Source: Dehalogenimonas alkenigignens
GTDB lineage: Bacteria > Chloroflexota > Dehalococcoidia > Dehalococcoidales > Dehalococcoidaceae
NCBI RefSeq assembly: GCF_001466665.1
Contig: NZ_KQ758903.1
Location: 1,423,684-1,487,683, forward strand
Direction of reading: 5' to 3'
Length of the DNA stretch: 64,000 nt
The notes below the pieces were generated by a model. The model made no database searches, was not told the DNA's origin, and saw nothing but the letters and a program-made list of their open reading frames with translations. The number at the start of each line of letters is the position of its first letter. The first letter of the stretch is position 1. The position numbers and the translations under genes were made by a program. This document shows, piece by piece, positions 56,426 through 64,000 of the stretch.

Positions 56426-57504
56426 CCGCTTTCAACAAGCTCCTGGTAGCCAATTTCAAACAATTCATGCGGGACAAAACCGCGGTCTTCTTCACTTTCG
56501 CTTTCCCGCTGATTTTCATTTTCCTTTTCGGCATGGTTTTCGGCGGCGACAATATGGTCAACTACAACATCGGAGTGGTGCGGCAGGATGATTCAACCAC
56601 CGCCGTTCACATCAGCGAAGCCCTGCACAACGTGCCTATTTTCACCATCACCGAAGGCGATTTGGAGACGACTCTGGATTCCCTGAAGAGCGGCGACCTG
56701 GCCGCGGTGGTGGTCATTCCAGCCGGATTGGATGCGACGATTGGTTCCGGCGCCGCCGCGGCGATCACCCTTTATCACGACCCGTCCCAGACCACGACAG
56801 GGCAAGTCATCATTCCGGTGCTCCGGCAGCTGGTGGATGAATTCAACCGCCAGATCACCCAGGCGCCGGTGGTATTAACCCTGACTGAAGAGTCCATCCT
56901 GGCAGCCAACCTCAGTTTCATCGATTTCTTCGTCCCCGGCATCCTGGCGATGTCCATCATGCAAAGCGGCCTGTTCGGTGTACTGCCCCTGGTGGAATGG
57001 CGCGAAAAGAAGGTGCTGAAACGACTTGGCGTGACGCCGCTGACCCGCGGCGTCGTCGTTGCCAGCCAGTTGATCTTCCGCCTGGGGATTGCCGTCATAC
57101 AGGCGGCGATAATCATCGGCGTTGCCTATGCCGTCTTCGGCGTGCCGGTCCTGGGCAACTGGTTCTTGCTCATCGGGCTGGTCATGCTGGGGACTCTGCT
57201 GTTCATCGCTCTGGGTTACGTAGTCGGAGCCAGAGTCAAAACCGTCGAAGGCGCGACGCCTATCGTCAACCTGATTTCATTTCCGATGATGTTCCTGTCC
57301 GGCGTCTTCTGGCCGGTGGAAATGATGCCTGATTTTATCCGGCCGGTAATCACCGCCTTGCCGCTGACTTACCTCGGCGACGCTTTCAGGCAGGTGATGG
57401 TAAATTCGCCGCCGCTGTATTCTATGGGCATAGACATTGCCGTCATGGTTGCCTGGCTGGCGGCATGCATGTTCCTGACCGTCCGTTTTTTCAAGTGGGA
57501 ATAA
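56422..57504 (+). CDS. ABC-2 type permease
   Basis: 360 residues. One N-terminal membrane helix (about 20-42), a large external loop of about 130 residues, then five C-terminal helices, the normal ABC-2 (DrrB/YhgE-like) topology. The conserved LKRLGVTPLTRGVVVASQL coupling region lies near residue 195. It forms the membrane channel for the ATPase upstream, which it overlaps by 4 bases. Confidence 0.9.
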   Translation: MTAFNKLLVANFKQFMRDKTAVFFTFAFPLIFIFLFGMVFGGDNMVNYNIGVVRQDDSTTAVHISEALHNVPIFTITEGDLETTLDSLKSGDLAAVVVIPAGLDATIGSGAAAAITLYHDPSQTTTGQVIIPVLRQLVDEFNRQITQAPVVLTLTEESILAANLSFIDFFVPGILAMSIMQSGLFGVLPLVEWREKKVLKRLGVTPLTRGVVVASQLIFRLGIAVIQAAIIIGVAYAVFGVPVLGNWFLLIGLVMLGTLLFIALGYVVGARVKTVEGATPIVNLISFPMMFLSGVFWPVEMMPDFIRPVITALPLTYLGDAFRQVMVNSPPLYSMGIDIAVMVAWLAACMFLTVRFFKWE

Positions 57505-57513
57505 TCTTCCAGC

Positions 57514-57550
57514 AGAAAAAAAGACCGACCTAAAAGGTCGGCCTTTTTTT
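57514..57550. terminator. Bidirectional intrinsic terminator
   Basis: AAAAAAA, then CCGACC (57525-57530), loop TAAAA, GGTCGG (57536-57541), then CCTTTTTTT. The A and T tracts on both sides let it terminate both the ABC permease (+) and queA (-), which converge here. Confidence 0.85.
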
Positions 57551-57559
57551 GCCTGGCGG

Positions 57560-58597
57560 CTAAATAATCAGCATGCCGTCGCCGAAGCTGTAAAAACGGT
57601 ACTTCCCGGCGACGGCGGTGTCGTAGGCTGCTTTCAAGCTGTCCCAGCCGGTGAAAGCCGCGGCCAGCATCAGCGGCGTACCCCGCGGCAGGTGGAAATT
57701 GGTCACCAGCCGGTCAACCACCCGGAACTCGAAACCGGGTAGGATGAACAGTTCCACCCAGCCCTCGAAAGGTTTCAGCGGCAGGCCGTTTTGTCCGGCC
57801 GCCCACTCCAAAGTCCGCACCGCGGAGGTGCCGACGCCGAAAACCCGCCCCCCGGAAGCCTTTACCTCAGTAATGGCGGCGGCCGTTTCCGGCGGCAATA
57901 CGGCGTACTCCCTATGGATGGGGTGTTTCGAGGGGTCTTCTTCCTTGACAGGGCGGAAGGTATCCAGCCCGATGTGCAGGGTCACGAAAAGAAGTTTCAC
58001 TCCTTTGGCCTCGATAGCGGCCAGGAGTGACGGCGTGAAATGCAGCCCGGCTGTCGGCGCGGCGACCGAACCCGCCACCCGGCTGTAGACAGTCTGATAA
58101 CGCTCCGCCTCCGATCCGGATAACTGATGCCGGATATATGGCGGCAGCGCCAAGATGCCCAGTTCGTCCAGGCGGGTCTCATCGGATATCCGGACGGTCG
58201 CGGTGCCGTCCTCGGCTTTATCCAGCAGTTCCAGAGTGGCTCCGGCGGCAATGCCCGACCTGTCGTAAAGCTCAACCACGGCTCCGATACCCAGGCGTCT
58301 GGCCGGTTTGATGAGCGCCTGCCACTCTCCGGGGGCGCGGCGCAGGAGGAGCAGCGCCTCGACGCGGGCGCCGGTATCTTTTTTACGGCCGAACAGCCGG
58401 GCGGGAATCACCCGGGAGTCGTTGAAGACCAGGGCGTCGCCAGGTTGCAGGTAATCGATGATGTCCATAAACCGGCGGTGCTGGATAGCTCCGGAAAGGC
58501 GGTCGAGGACCAGCAGCCGCGAACTGTCGCGGGGCTCGGCCGGAGTCTGAGCAATAGATTCGGACGGCAGGTGGTAGTCGAAATCAGAGGTTCTCAA
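57560..58597 (-). CDS. queA: tRNA S-adenosylmethionine ribosyltransferase-isomerase
   Basis: 345 residues. It begins LRTSDFDYHLPSESIAQ, then GDALVFNDSRVIPARLFG and the APTAGLHFT motif, all QueA signatures. It transfers the ribosyl part of SAM to preQ1 at position 34 of tRNA. I place the start at TTG 58597, since TATAAT (58611-58606) ends 8 bases upstream and overlaps an earlier in-frame TTG; the mRNA would be leaderless. Confidence 0.93.
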   Translation of the reverse strand: MRTSDFDYHLPSESIAQTPAEPRDSSRLLVLDRLSGAIQHRRFMDIIDYLQPGDALVFNDSRVIPARLFGRKKDTGARVEALLLLRRAPGEWQALIKPARRLGIGAVVELYDRSGIAAGATLELLDKAEDGTATVRISDETRLDELGILALPPYIRHQLSGSEAERYQTVYSRVAGSVAAPTAGLHFTPSLLAAIEAKGVKLLFVTLHIGLDTFRPVKEEDPSKHPIHREYAVLPPETAAAITEVKASGGRVFGVGTSAVRTLEWAAGQNGLPLKPFEGWVELFILPGFEFRVVDRLVTNFHLPRGTPLMLAAAFTGWDSLKAAYDTAVAGKYRFYSFGDGMLII

Positions 58598-58605
58598 AGC
58601 GGTCA

Positions 58606-58611
58606 ATTATA
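58606..58611 (-). promoter_or_regulatory. -10 TATAAT for leaderless queA
   Basis: Perfect TATAAT on the minus strand, 8 bases before TTG 58597. No good -35 is visible and there is no ribosome site. Confidence 0.45.
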
Positions 58612-58643
58612 ACGGTTCGGCGGCTTTCACCGCCACGGCATGG

Positions 58644-58672
58644 TTTACCCTTTGGTGCCGATGTGTTATCCT
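58644..58672 (+). promoter_or_regulatory. Promoter for leaderless surE
   Basis: TTTACC (58644-58649), a 17-base spacer and TATCCT (58667-58672), 8 bases before the GTG at 58681. The CCTCCC before the GTG is not a ribosome site. Confidence 0.55.
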
Positions 58673-58680
58673 AACCTCCC

Positions 58681-59472
58681 GTGAAAATACTCATCTCCAA
58701 CGACGACGGCATCCATTCCGCCGGGCTGTGGACGCTGGCCAGCCATCTCGACGCCATAGGCCAGGTTACCATTGTCGCGCCGGACCGGGAGCAAAGCGCC
58801 ACCGGCACCTCGCTGACCCTGCGCCACCCGCTGCGCGTCGGTAAAGTGGCCTCGCATATCGGCGGCATCGAGTGCTGGGCCACCGAGGGACTTCCCGGCG
58901 ACGCGGTGATCCTGGGACTGGAACGGGTAATGGAGAAGCCGGTCGGCCTGGTGGTCTCCGGCATCAATAACGGCCCAAATGTCGGCGACGACGTCCTGAT
59001 ATCAGGCACCGTCGGCGCGGCGCTGCAGGCGTATCTGAGAAACATCCCGGCCGTCGCCGTGTCCACCTTCAACATCGAGTCGAACAACCACGAGACCCCG
59101 GCCCGCCTGGCGGCCATCATCGCCGCCGACATTGCCGCCGGCCGCCTTTCCGGCGATATTTTCCTGAACGTCAATGCCCCGGACATACCGCTTGATCGGA
59201 TCAAAGGCGTCAGGCTCTGTCACCTGGCCCACAAGACCCACATCGACACCGTCAAGGAAGGCCACGACGGCCGCCGCGAGTTCTACTGGCTGATGCGCCG
59301 CAAACTGGATTCCGAAGCCGCCGCCGGCACCGATATCAAAGCTATCGAAGATGACTGCGTCTCGGTCACCGAACTCCACGCCGACCTGTTCAGGAAATCG
59401 CCGATGCCCGGCCTCGAAGTTCTTTGCAACGAATGGTTCGGCAGGCTTACCAGTAGCTCAGTTTCCAGGTAG
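58681..59472 (+). CDS. surE: 5'/3'-nucleotidase SurE
   Basis: 263 residues. ILISNDDGIHSAGL carries the metal-binding Asp pair, SATGTSLTL and VVSGINNGPNVGDDVLISGTVGAA the rest of the active site. It dephosphorylates nucleoside monophosphates and related compounds. GTG start directly after a promoter, so leaderless. Divergent from queA across about 80 bases. Confidence 0.93.
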   Translation: MKILISNDDGIHSAGLWTLASHLDAIGQVTIVAPDREQSATGTSLTLRHPLRVGKVASHIGGIECWATEGLPGDAVILGLERVMEKPVGLVVSGINNGPNVGDDVLISGTVGAALQAYLRNIPAVAVSTFNIESNNHETPARLAAIIAADIAAGRLSGDIFLNVNAPDIPLDRIKGVRLCHLAHKTHIDTVKEGHDGRREFYWLMRRKLDSEAAAGTDIKAIEDDCVSVTELHADLFRKSPMPGLEVLCNEWFGRLTSSSVSR

Positions 59473-59529
59473 CAACTGGTGCATCCAGTCTCACATTCAT
59501 CTTTCCACAAATGACCAGGTGTTGGCCGA

Positions 59530-59566
59530 CCCGTCACGGTTCGACAAGCTAACCACGAACGGGCTT
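59530..59566. repeat. Dispersed repeat (TTCGACAAGCT type)
   Basis: GGTTCGACAAGCTAACCACG followed by AACGGG resembles the palindromic repeat at 37824-37903. It is in the gap between surE and the pan operon. Confidence 0.5.
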
Positions 59567-59580
59567 TTCTGCTCTCTGGT

Positions 59581-59610
59581 TTTACCTCGCAGGTACTCCT
59601 GGGATATAAT
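59581..59610 (+). promoter_or_regulatory. Promoter of DUF2520-panDBC operon
   Basis: TTTACC (59581-59586), an 18-base spacer and TATAAT (59605-59610). It gives a leader of about 100 bases containing the hairpin at 59677-59706. Confidence 0.55.
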
Positions 59611-59676
59611 AATAATATAAACAGTCCGCTTGTATCCTTCTTTTGAAGGAACGAGACGGCAATAGCCCGGGAGGAA

Positions 59677-59706
59677 ATGCCTTCCCTGCTTTTGCCGGGG
59701 AGGCAT
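59677..59706 (+). promoter_or_regulatory. Terminator-like hairpin before DUF2520 gene
   Basis: ATGCCTTCCC pairs with GGGGAGGCAT (10 pairs, one G-T) around a 10-base loop, followed by CGGCGTTTTT that ends exactly at the ATG. GGGGAGG is buried in the stem and too far (about 14 bases) to act well as ribosome site when folded. The layout is attenuator-like; no known riboswitch class is recognised. Confidence 0.5.
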
Positions 59707-59716
59707 CGGCGTTTTT

Positions 59717-60586
59717 ATGACGGGCAGCGGTTTAAAGATCGGCATCATCGGCGCCGGAAAGGCGGGCACCGCCCTGGCCATGGGCCTGTCGCGGGCTGGC
59801 TACACTGTGGCCGCCGTCGCCAGCCGCAGTCCGGCTTCAGCCTACAAACTGGCTGACCGGCTGCCTTCAGCCATCGCCTTCGACAAGCCGCAAGGCATCT
59901 GCGAGGCGGCCGATGTGGTGTTCATCGCCGTTCCCGACGCGGCCATCGCCGGGACAGCCGCGGCGCTTACGGCCCGGCCCGGGATGATGGCCTGCCACGT
60001 CTCCGCGGCGACGCCGCTTGATGCCCTCGAGCCGCTAAGAGTGCAGGGAGCGATCACAGGCGTATTTCACCCGCTGCAGGCCATCGGCTCCCGCGCCGAG
60101 GCGGAGATTCTGCCCGGCATCACCTTCGCCATCGAAGCCGAGGAGCCGTTGAAGGCGCTGCTTCGTCAGATGGCTTCGCGGCTGGGCGGCCGCAGCGTGG
60201 AGCTTTCAGGCGCCGACCGGGTTTTGTACCATGCGTCGGCGGTCATGGCTTCCAACTACCTGGTGACTCTCGTCGCCCTGGCCTCCGGGCTGTGGCTGGG
60301 CTTCGCCAACCGGGAACAGGCCGCCAGAGCCCTGGTACCCCTCATCCGCGGCACGCTGGATAACATCGAGAATATCGGCATACCGGAATGCCTCACCGGG
60401 CCGATCGCCCGCGGCGACACGGCCACCATTAAACTTCACCTCGAGGCGCTCGTCGAAAATGCCCCGCAGACGTTGGATATTTATCGGGAACTCGGACTGG
60501 AAACCATACCCATCGCCGCCGCCAAAGGCGGCATAGATGAGGGACAAGCCACCGAACTCAGAGCATTGCTGGAGAAGAGACTATGA
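59717..60586 (+). CDS. Rossmann/DUF2520 protein, candidate ketopantoate reductase
   Basis: 289 residues. An N-terminal NAD(P)-binding Rossmann fold ([18 protein letters not shown]) is followed by a helical DUF2520 domain with [16 protein letters not shown] and [21 protein letters not shown], resembling 6-phosphogluconate dehydrogenase-like reductases. It is first in an operon with panD, panB and panC, exactly where a ketopantoate reductase is needed, and no panE is in the window. The family is uncharacterised; the PanE role is inference from fold and context. Confidence 0.75.
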   Translation: MTGSGLKIGIIGAGKAGTALAMGLSRAGYTVAAVASRSPASAYKLADRLPSAIAFDKPQGICEAADVVFIAVPDAAIAGTAAALTARPGMMACHVSAATPLDALEPLRVQGAITGVFHPLQAIGSRAEAEILPGITFAIEAEEPLKALLRQMASRLGGRSVELSGADRVLYHASAVMASNYLVTLVALASGLWLGFANREQAARALVPLIRGTLDNIENIGIPECLTGPIARGDTATIKLHLEALVENAPQTLDIYRELGLETIPIAAAKGGIDEGQATELRALLEKRL

Positions 60587-60960
60587 GAACGATGCTGAAG
60601 AGCAAGCTGCACCGGGCACGGGTCACCCGCTGCGACCTGGAATACGAGGGCAGCATCACCATCGACCGCGACCTCTTGAAAGCCGCCGATATCCTGCCGT
60701 TCGAGCAGGTGCAGGTGCTCAATTTGAACAACGGCGCCCGGTTCGCCACCTATGCTATCGAAGGCGAGGCGGGCTCAGGCGAGATAGGCCTCAACGGCGC
60801 CGCCGCCCGCTGCGCCTGTAAAGGGGATTTGGTCATCATTCTGACCTATGAACAGGTGGCTGAAGACCAGCTTCCCAGCCACATGCCGAAACTGGTCTAC
60901 GTCGACGAAAAAAACCGGATTACCTCGGTAAAACAGGCTATCGGCGCGATTTCCTTTTAA
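60583..60960 (+). CDS. panD: Aspartate 1-decarboxylase
   Basis: 125 residues. The self-processing site is YEGSIT with cleavage between Gly23 and Ser24, which becomes the pyruvoyl group; [13 protein letters not shown] and [12 protein letters not shown] follow. It makes beta-alanine for pantothenate. It overlaps the DUF2520 gene by 4 bases (ATGA). The C terminus is cut short as in other PanD. Confidence 0.94.
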   Translation: MRTMLKSKLHRARVTRCDLEYEGSITIDRDLLKAADILPFEQVQVLNLNNGARFATYAIEGEAGSGEIGLNGAAARCACKGDLVIILTYEQVAEDQLPSHMPKLVYVDEKNRITSVKQAIGAISF

Positions 60961-60969
60961 GGTCCCCGA

Positions 60970-61000
60970 TGGATTCCGGCTTTCGCGGGAAATGACGAAG
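60970..61000. repeat. Dispersed repeat (TTTCGCGGGAAATGAC type)
   Basis: GGATTCCGGCTTTCGCGGGA then AATGACG lies in the panD-panB gap, resembling the segments at 47991 and 50144. The panB ribosome site AAGGAG follows immediately. Confidence 0.5.
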
Positions 61001-61009
61001 GAGCCTCAG

Positions 61010-61855
61010 ATGAGAACCACCGTCCAGCAGGTCAGGGACTACAAAGCCAGGGGCGAAAAGTTCGCCATGCTCACCGCCTACGACTATTCGACGGCGAAAA
61101 TCGTCGACGCCGCCGGCATCCCGATCATACTGGTCGGGGACTCCCTGGGCACCGTGGTCCTCGGATATGAATCGACTATACCGGTGACCATGGACGATAT
61201 GATCCATCACACCAAAGCCGTCGTCCGGGGCTCCAGTAAAGCCATGGTAGTGGGCGACATGCCGTTCATGACCTACCACATCACCATCGAAGAGACACTG
61301 CGCAACGCCGCCCGCTTCATCCAGGAGGCCGGAGCCCAGGCGGTCAAACTCGAAGGCGGCATCACCGTAGCCGACAAGGTTAAAAAACTGGTCGACTGCG
61401 GCATGCCGGTGATGGGTCATATCGGCCTCACTCCGCAGTCGGTCAACCAGCTCTCCGGCTACAAAGTACAAGGCCGGACGCCGGAGGCGGCCAGGAGGCT
61501 GCTGGCCGACGCCCGGGCTCTGGAAGCCGCCGGAGCCTTCGCCGTCGTCCTGGAAACGATGCCGTCCGAGCTTTCGGCCTATATCACTTCGAGAATCAAT
61601 ATACCCACCATCGGCATCGGCGCCGGGCCCGGCTGCGACGGCCAGGTGCAGGTCATCTCCGACCTGCTGGGCCTGTTCACCGACTTCGTACCCAAACACG
61701 CCGGCCGCTACGCCAGGCTGGCCGCCGACATCGCCGAAGCGGTGACGACCTACGCCAGCGACGTGAAGAGCGGGGTTTTTCCGGCCGCCGAACAGGGTTT
61801 CGACATGAATGAGGCGGTCATCGAAGACCTGCGGCGGGAAGATGAAAGTACTTAG
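61010..61855 (+). CDS. panB: Ketopantoate hydroxymethyltransferase
   Basis: 281 residues. TAYDYSTAKIVDAAGIPIIL, LVGDSLGTVVLGYESTIPV and GDMPFMTY hold the metal- and ketopantoate-binding acids; VMGHIGLTPQSVNQL and GIGAGPGCDGQVQV complete the barrel. It converts 2-oxoisovalerate, an IlvD product, and methylene-THF to ketopantoate. The ATG at 61010 has AAGGAG 6 bases upstream. Confidence 0.95.
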   Translation: MRTTVQQVRDYKARGEKFAMLTAYDYSTAKIVDAAGIPIILVGDSLGTVVLGYESTIPVTMDDMIHHTKAVVRGSSKAMVVGDMPFMTYHITIEETLRNAARFIQEAGAQAVKLEGGITVADKVKKLVDCGMPVMGHIGLTPQSVNQLSGYKVQGRTPEAARRLLADARALEAAGAFAVVLETMPSELSAYITSRINIPTIGIGAGPGCDGQVQVISDLLGLFTDFVPKHAGRYARLAADIAEAVTTYASDVKSGVFPAAEQGFDMNEAVIEDLRREDEST

Positions 61856-62675
61856 GTCGATCGGCGCGATAAGGGATTACCGGAAACAATTGGCGGGGAG
61901 CGTCGGTCTGGTGCCGACCATGGGTTTCCTTCATGAGGGCCACCTGTCCCTGGTACGCCGGTCGAAGGCCGAGTGCGAGCATACTGTTGTCAGCATCTTT
62001 GTCAATCCCACCCAGTTTGGACCGGACGAAGATTTCGGCGCCTATCCCCGGGACACCGACCTGGATCTAAAGCTGCTTGAAAACAGCGGCGCCGACGCCG
62101 TTTTTTTACCCGGTGCCGGGGAAATGTATCCCCCCGGCACCGATATTTTCGTCGTGCCCGGAAAAATCGCCGACAGGCTGGAGGGTTCCGCGCGGCCCGG
62201 CCACTTCCGCGGAGTAGCCACCGTCGTCCTCAAACTGTTCAACTTGATCCAGCCGCAGCGAGCCTACTTCGGACAGAAGGACGCCCAGCAGACGGCGGTC
62301 ATCAGGAAGATGGTCGCCGACCTTGACGTGCCGGTCGAAATCAAGGTCTTGCCCACGGTGAGGGAAAGCGACGGCCTGGCCATGAGCAGCCGCAATACCT
62401 ATCTGAATCCGGCCGAGCGCAGCGCCGCCACGGTGCTCTACCGGTCATTGAAGCTGGCTCAGGAACTGATCAACGGCGGAGAGAAGGACGCCGAAATCGT
62501 CCGGCAACGGATGACAGAACTGATCTTGGCTGAACCGCTAGCCCGCGTCGATTATGTTTCGGTGGCCGACGCCCGAAGTCTCGAGGAACTGACCTTCGTC
62601 ACCAGTCCGGTGCTCGTGTCGCTGGCTGTCCGTATCGGGCGGACGCGGTTAATCGACAACGTCATGCTGGCCTAG
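61842..62675 (+). CDS. panC: Pantothenate synthetase
   Basis: 277 residues. PTMGFLHEGHLSLV (HxGH motif), FVNPTQFGPDEDF and GLAMSSRNTYL show the nucleotidyltransferase fold of PanC. It joins pantoate and beta-alanine with ATP. The ATG at 61842 overlaps panB by 14 bases; an earlier in-frame ATG adds residues that belong to panB's other frame. It converges with the MFS gene, overlapping it by 14 bases. Confidence 0.95.
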   Translation: MKVLRSIGAIRDYRKQLAGSVGLVPTMGFLHEGHLSLVRRSKAECEHTVVSIFVNPTQFGPDEDFGAYPRDTDLDLKLLENSGADAVFLPGAGEMYPPGTDIFVVPGKIADRLEGSARPGHFRGVATVVLKLFNLIQPQRAYFGQKDAQQTAVIRKMVADLDVPVEIKVLPTVRESDGLAMSSRNTYLNPAERSAATVLYRSLKLAQELINGGEKDAEIVRQRMTELILAEPLARVDYVSVADARSLEELTFVTSPVLVSLAVRIGRTRLIDNVMLA

Positions 62676-63912
62676 CCGGCTTGACCAGCACCCTCAATCC
62701 GAGCATCGCCAGGAACGCCAGCGCCGCGCCGAAGAAGAACGGGCTGGCGGGTGAAACCTCCTGCCACAAGAAACCGGCGATGAGGCTGGCAGGCAGCAGC
62801 AGCAGGCCCAGCACGCCGTGGTACAGACCGAAGGCGGTACCCCGCTTCTCCGGCGGCACCAGGTCGGCGACGAAAGCCTTAGCCACCCCCTCCACGATGC
62901 CGTAATAGACGCCAAAGACGGCGAACAGCAGCCAGATATGCCAGCTGGCGCCGGCGGCGGCGAATCCCAGATAGGCGGCGGCGTAGATGCCCCAGCCGAT
63001 CATCATCAGGGTTCTGCGGCCCAGCCGGTCTGACAGAACGCCGGCCGGCGTCGCCGCCAGCATATAGGTGATGTTGAAGACAACCAGCATCAGGGTGACA
63101 TCGAGGACGGAATTGCCGAGATTTTGCGCCCGGAGGATGGCGAAGAAGCTCGACGAATTGCCCAGGGTGAAGATGCCGAGCACCAGCAGGAACAGCTTGA
63201 AGTCCCGGCTCATGCCATTGACCGTATCGCGGAGGCCGGTCTTTTCGACCTCGACCCTTGCCGCCCGCTGAGGATCCTTGACCATGGCGGCCAAGATGAC
63301 GACCGAGATGACGGCCGGGATGACGCCGATGACAACCAGCAGGCGGAAAGTGTCCTGGGTCAGATCGACACTGCCGCGCTGGGTCAGGTAGATGACCGTC
63401 GCGGCGATGAACAGGCCGAGGAAAGCCCCGGCCGAGTCCATGGCTTTATGAAGGCCGAAACTGCGCCCGCGTTCTTTTGGTTCGATCGAGACGGCGATGA
63501 GGGCGTCCCGCGGAGAGGTGCGCAACCCTTTGCCCAGCCGGTCTGCGAAGCGGATGCCCAGCACGGCGGTCCAGTGCCCGGCCAGGTACATGAACGGTTT
63601 GCCCAGCGTCGACAGCCCGTAGCCGGCTATCGACAGCGCCTTGTAGCGGCGCAGCCTGTCGGCCAGCCGGCCGGAATAAATCTTGACCAGGGCTTCGGTA
63701 GAATCCGACACGCCGCCGACCAGGCCGATTACGGACGGGGCCACGCCGAGGACGTTGGCCAGGAACAGCGGCACCAGGGTAAAGATCATCTCGGACGAGA
63801 TGTCGGTGAAAAAACTGGTCAGGCCAAGATAGAAGACATTGGGGCGTACGCCGAGGATCTTTTTCGAGTCAGAGGCAGGTGGCACGGAGGCATCGAGATT
63901 CGGCATAGCCAT
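62662..63912 (-). CDS. MFS transporter
   Basis: 416 residues with about 12 membrane helices. The first cytoplasmic loop motif GRLADRLRRYK (helix 2-3) and the repeated GVLSDRLGRRTL (8-9) are typical of the major facilitator superfamily; FADRLGKGLRTSPRDALIA resembles a subfamily of drug/unknown exporters common in anaerobes. The substrate is unknown. ATG at 63912, or ATG at 63906, which would be leaderless behind TAAGAT (63918-63913). Divergent neighbour is tRNA-Asn on the same strand. Confidence 0.88.
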   Translation of the reverse strand: MAMPNLDASVPPASDSKKILGVRPNVFYLGLTSFFTDISSEMIFTLVPLFLANVLGVAPSVIGLVGGVSDSTEALVKIYSGRLADRLRRYKALSIAGYGLSTLGKPFMYLAGHWTAVLGIRFADRLGKGLRTSPRDALIAVSIEPKERGRSFGLHKAMDSAGAFLGLFIAATVIYLTQRGSVDLTQDTFRLLVVIGVIPAVISVVILAAMVKDPQRAARVEVEKTGLRDTVNGMSRDFKLFLLVLGIFTLGNSSSFFAILRAQNLGNSVLDVTLMLVVFNITYMLAATPAGVLSDRLGRRTLMMIGWGIYAAAYLGFAAAGASWHIWLLFAVFGVYYGIVEGVAKAFVADLVPPEKRGTAFGLYHGVLGLLLLPASLIAGFLWQEVSPASPFFFGAALAFLAMLGLRVLVKPARPA

Positions 63913-63954
63913 ATCTTAGCAGAGCCGAACCGGAGGCAAAATGGTGTAAAAAAT

Positions 63955-64000
63955 TGGCTCCCGAGGAAGGATTCGAACCTTCGGCCAATCGGTTAACAGC
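63955..64000 (-). tRNA. tRNA-Asn (GTT), 3' part
   Basis: The visible 46 bases are the 3' end: encoded CCA, discriminator G, acceptor strand CTCGGGA, T arm GAAGG-TTCGAAT-CCTTC, variable loop, and the 3' side of the anticodon arm with GTTAACCG, giving anticodon GTT. The 5' part lies beyond the window. Confidence 0.9.

Overview
The window looks like a chromosome segment from a Dehalococcoidia bacterium (Chloroflexota), probably Dehalogenimonas-like. This is inferred from gene order and protein character, not from a database search. Supporting signs are an ilvD-ilvB-ilvN-ilvC / leuA-mgtC-leuC-leuD / leuB-cimA block, a citramalate route to isoleucine, a HisZ-dependent histidine pathway, frequent GTG/TTG starts, and many promoters placed so close to the start codon that the mRNA would be leaderless.

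Region 1 (1-7300) is visibly AT-richer than the rest and is accessory DNA. It holds small membrane, zinc-ribbon and SHOCT proteins, a stand-alone phage terminase small subunit, an archaeo-eukaryotic-type primase, an 87-aa ORF, a divergently transcribed 293-aa unknown protein and a 55-aa excisionase-like protein. It ends at a tRNA-Lys gene. A decayed tRNA-Lys copy lies inverted 66 bp from the intact gene and overlaps the excisionase stop codon. Primase, TerS and Xis next to a tRNA, without TerL or capsid genes in view, resembles a phage satellite (PICI-like). No integrase is visible and the left end lies outside the window.

Region 2 (7300-10130) has a short-form thymidylate synthase-like gene, two unrecognised genes and a SagB-type nitroreductase. 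Region 3 (10134-21960, all minus strand) is the branched-chain amino-acid block, in at least three transcription units: ilvDBNC, leuA-mgtC-leuCD and leuB-cimA. In the ilvC-leuA gap I find a 17-codon leader ORF rich in Ile/Leu codons, starting exactly where its promoter would begin transcription and followed by alternative hairpins. This is a candidate attenuation system.

Region 4 (21980-29622) has rpiB and tsaC on the minus strand, then guaA, an unknown gene, purD, purE, purB and purC on the plus strand. purD appears to start at CTG. Region 5 (29624-36225, minus) is hisZ-hisG-hisD-hisC-hisB. hisG is a tandem fusion of two catalytic-type domains, and downstream of hisB a DUF6717-like gene sits between two copies of the hisB 3' end.

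Region 6 (36480-48620) carries nfeD and slipin genes, birA, a stand-alone LigD phosphoesterase domain, and a plus-strand run of R3H-AAA ATPase, tmk, mnmA, rnhB, yraN, ThiD2-ThiE-like, translin-like and hppA, followed by a metallo-hydrolase and a DUF1648-like protein. Region 7 (48680-64000) has glyS, sbcD, an RluB-like synthase, a phosphoribosyltransferase, ade-hpt, an ABC-2 exporter, queA, surE, a DUF2520-panD-panB-panC operon, an MFS transporter and the 3' part of tRNA-Asn. Intergenic gaps in regions 5-7 carry several short dispersed-repeat sequences.
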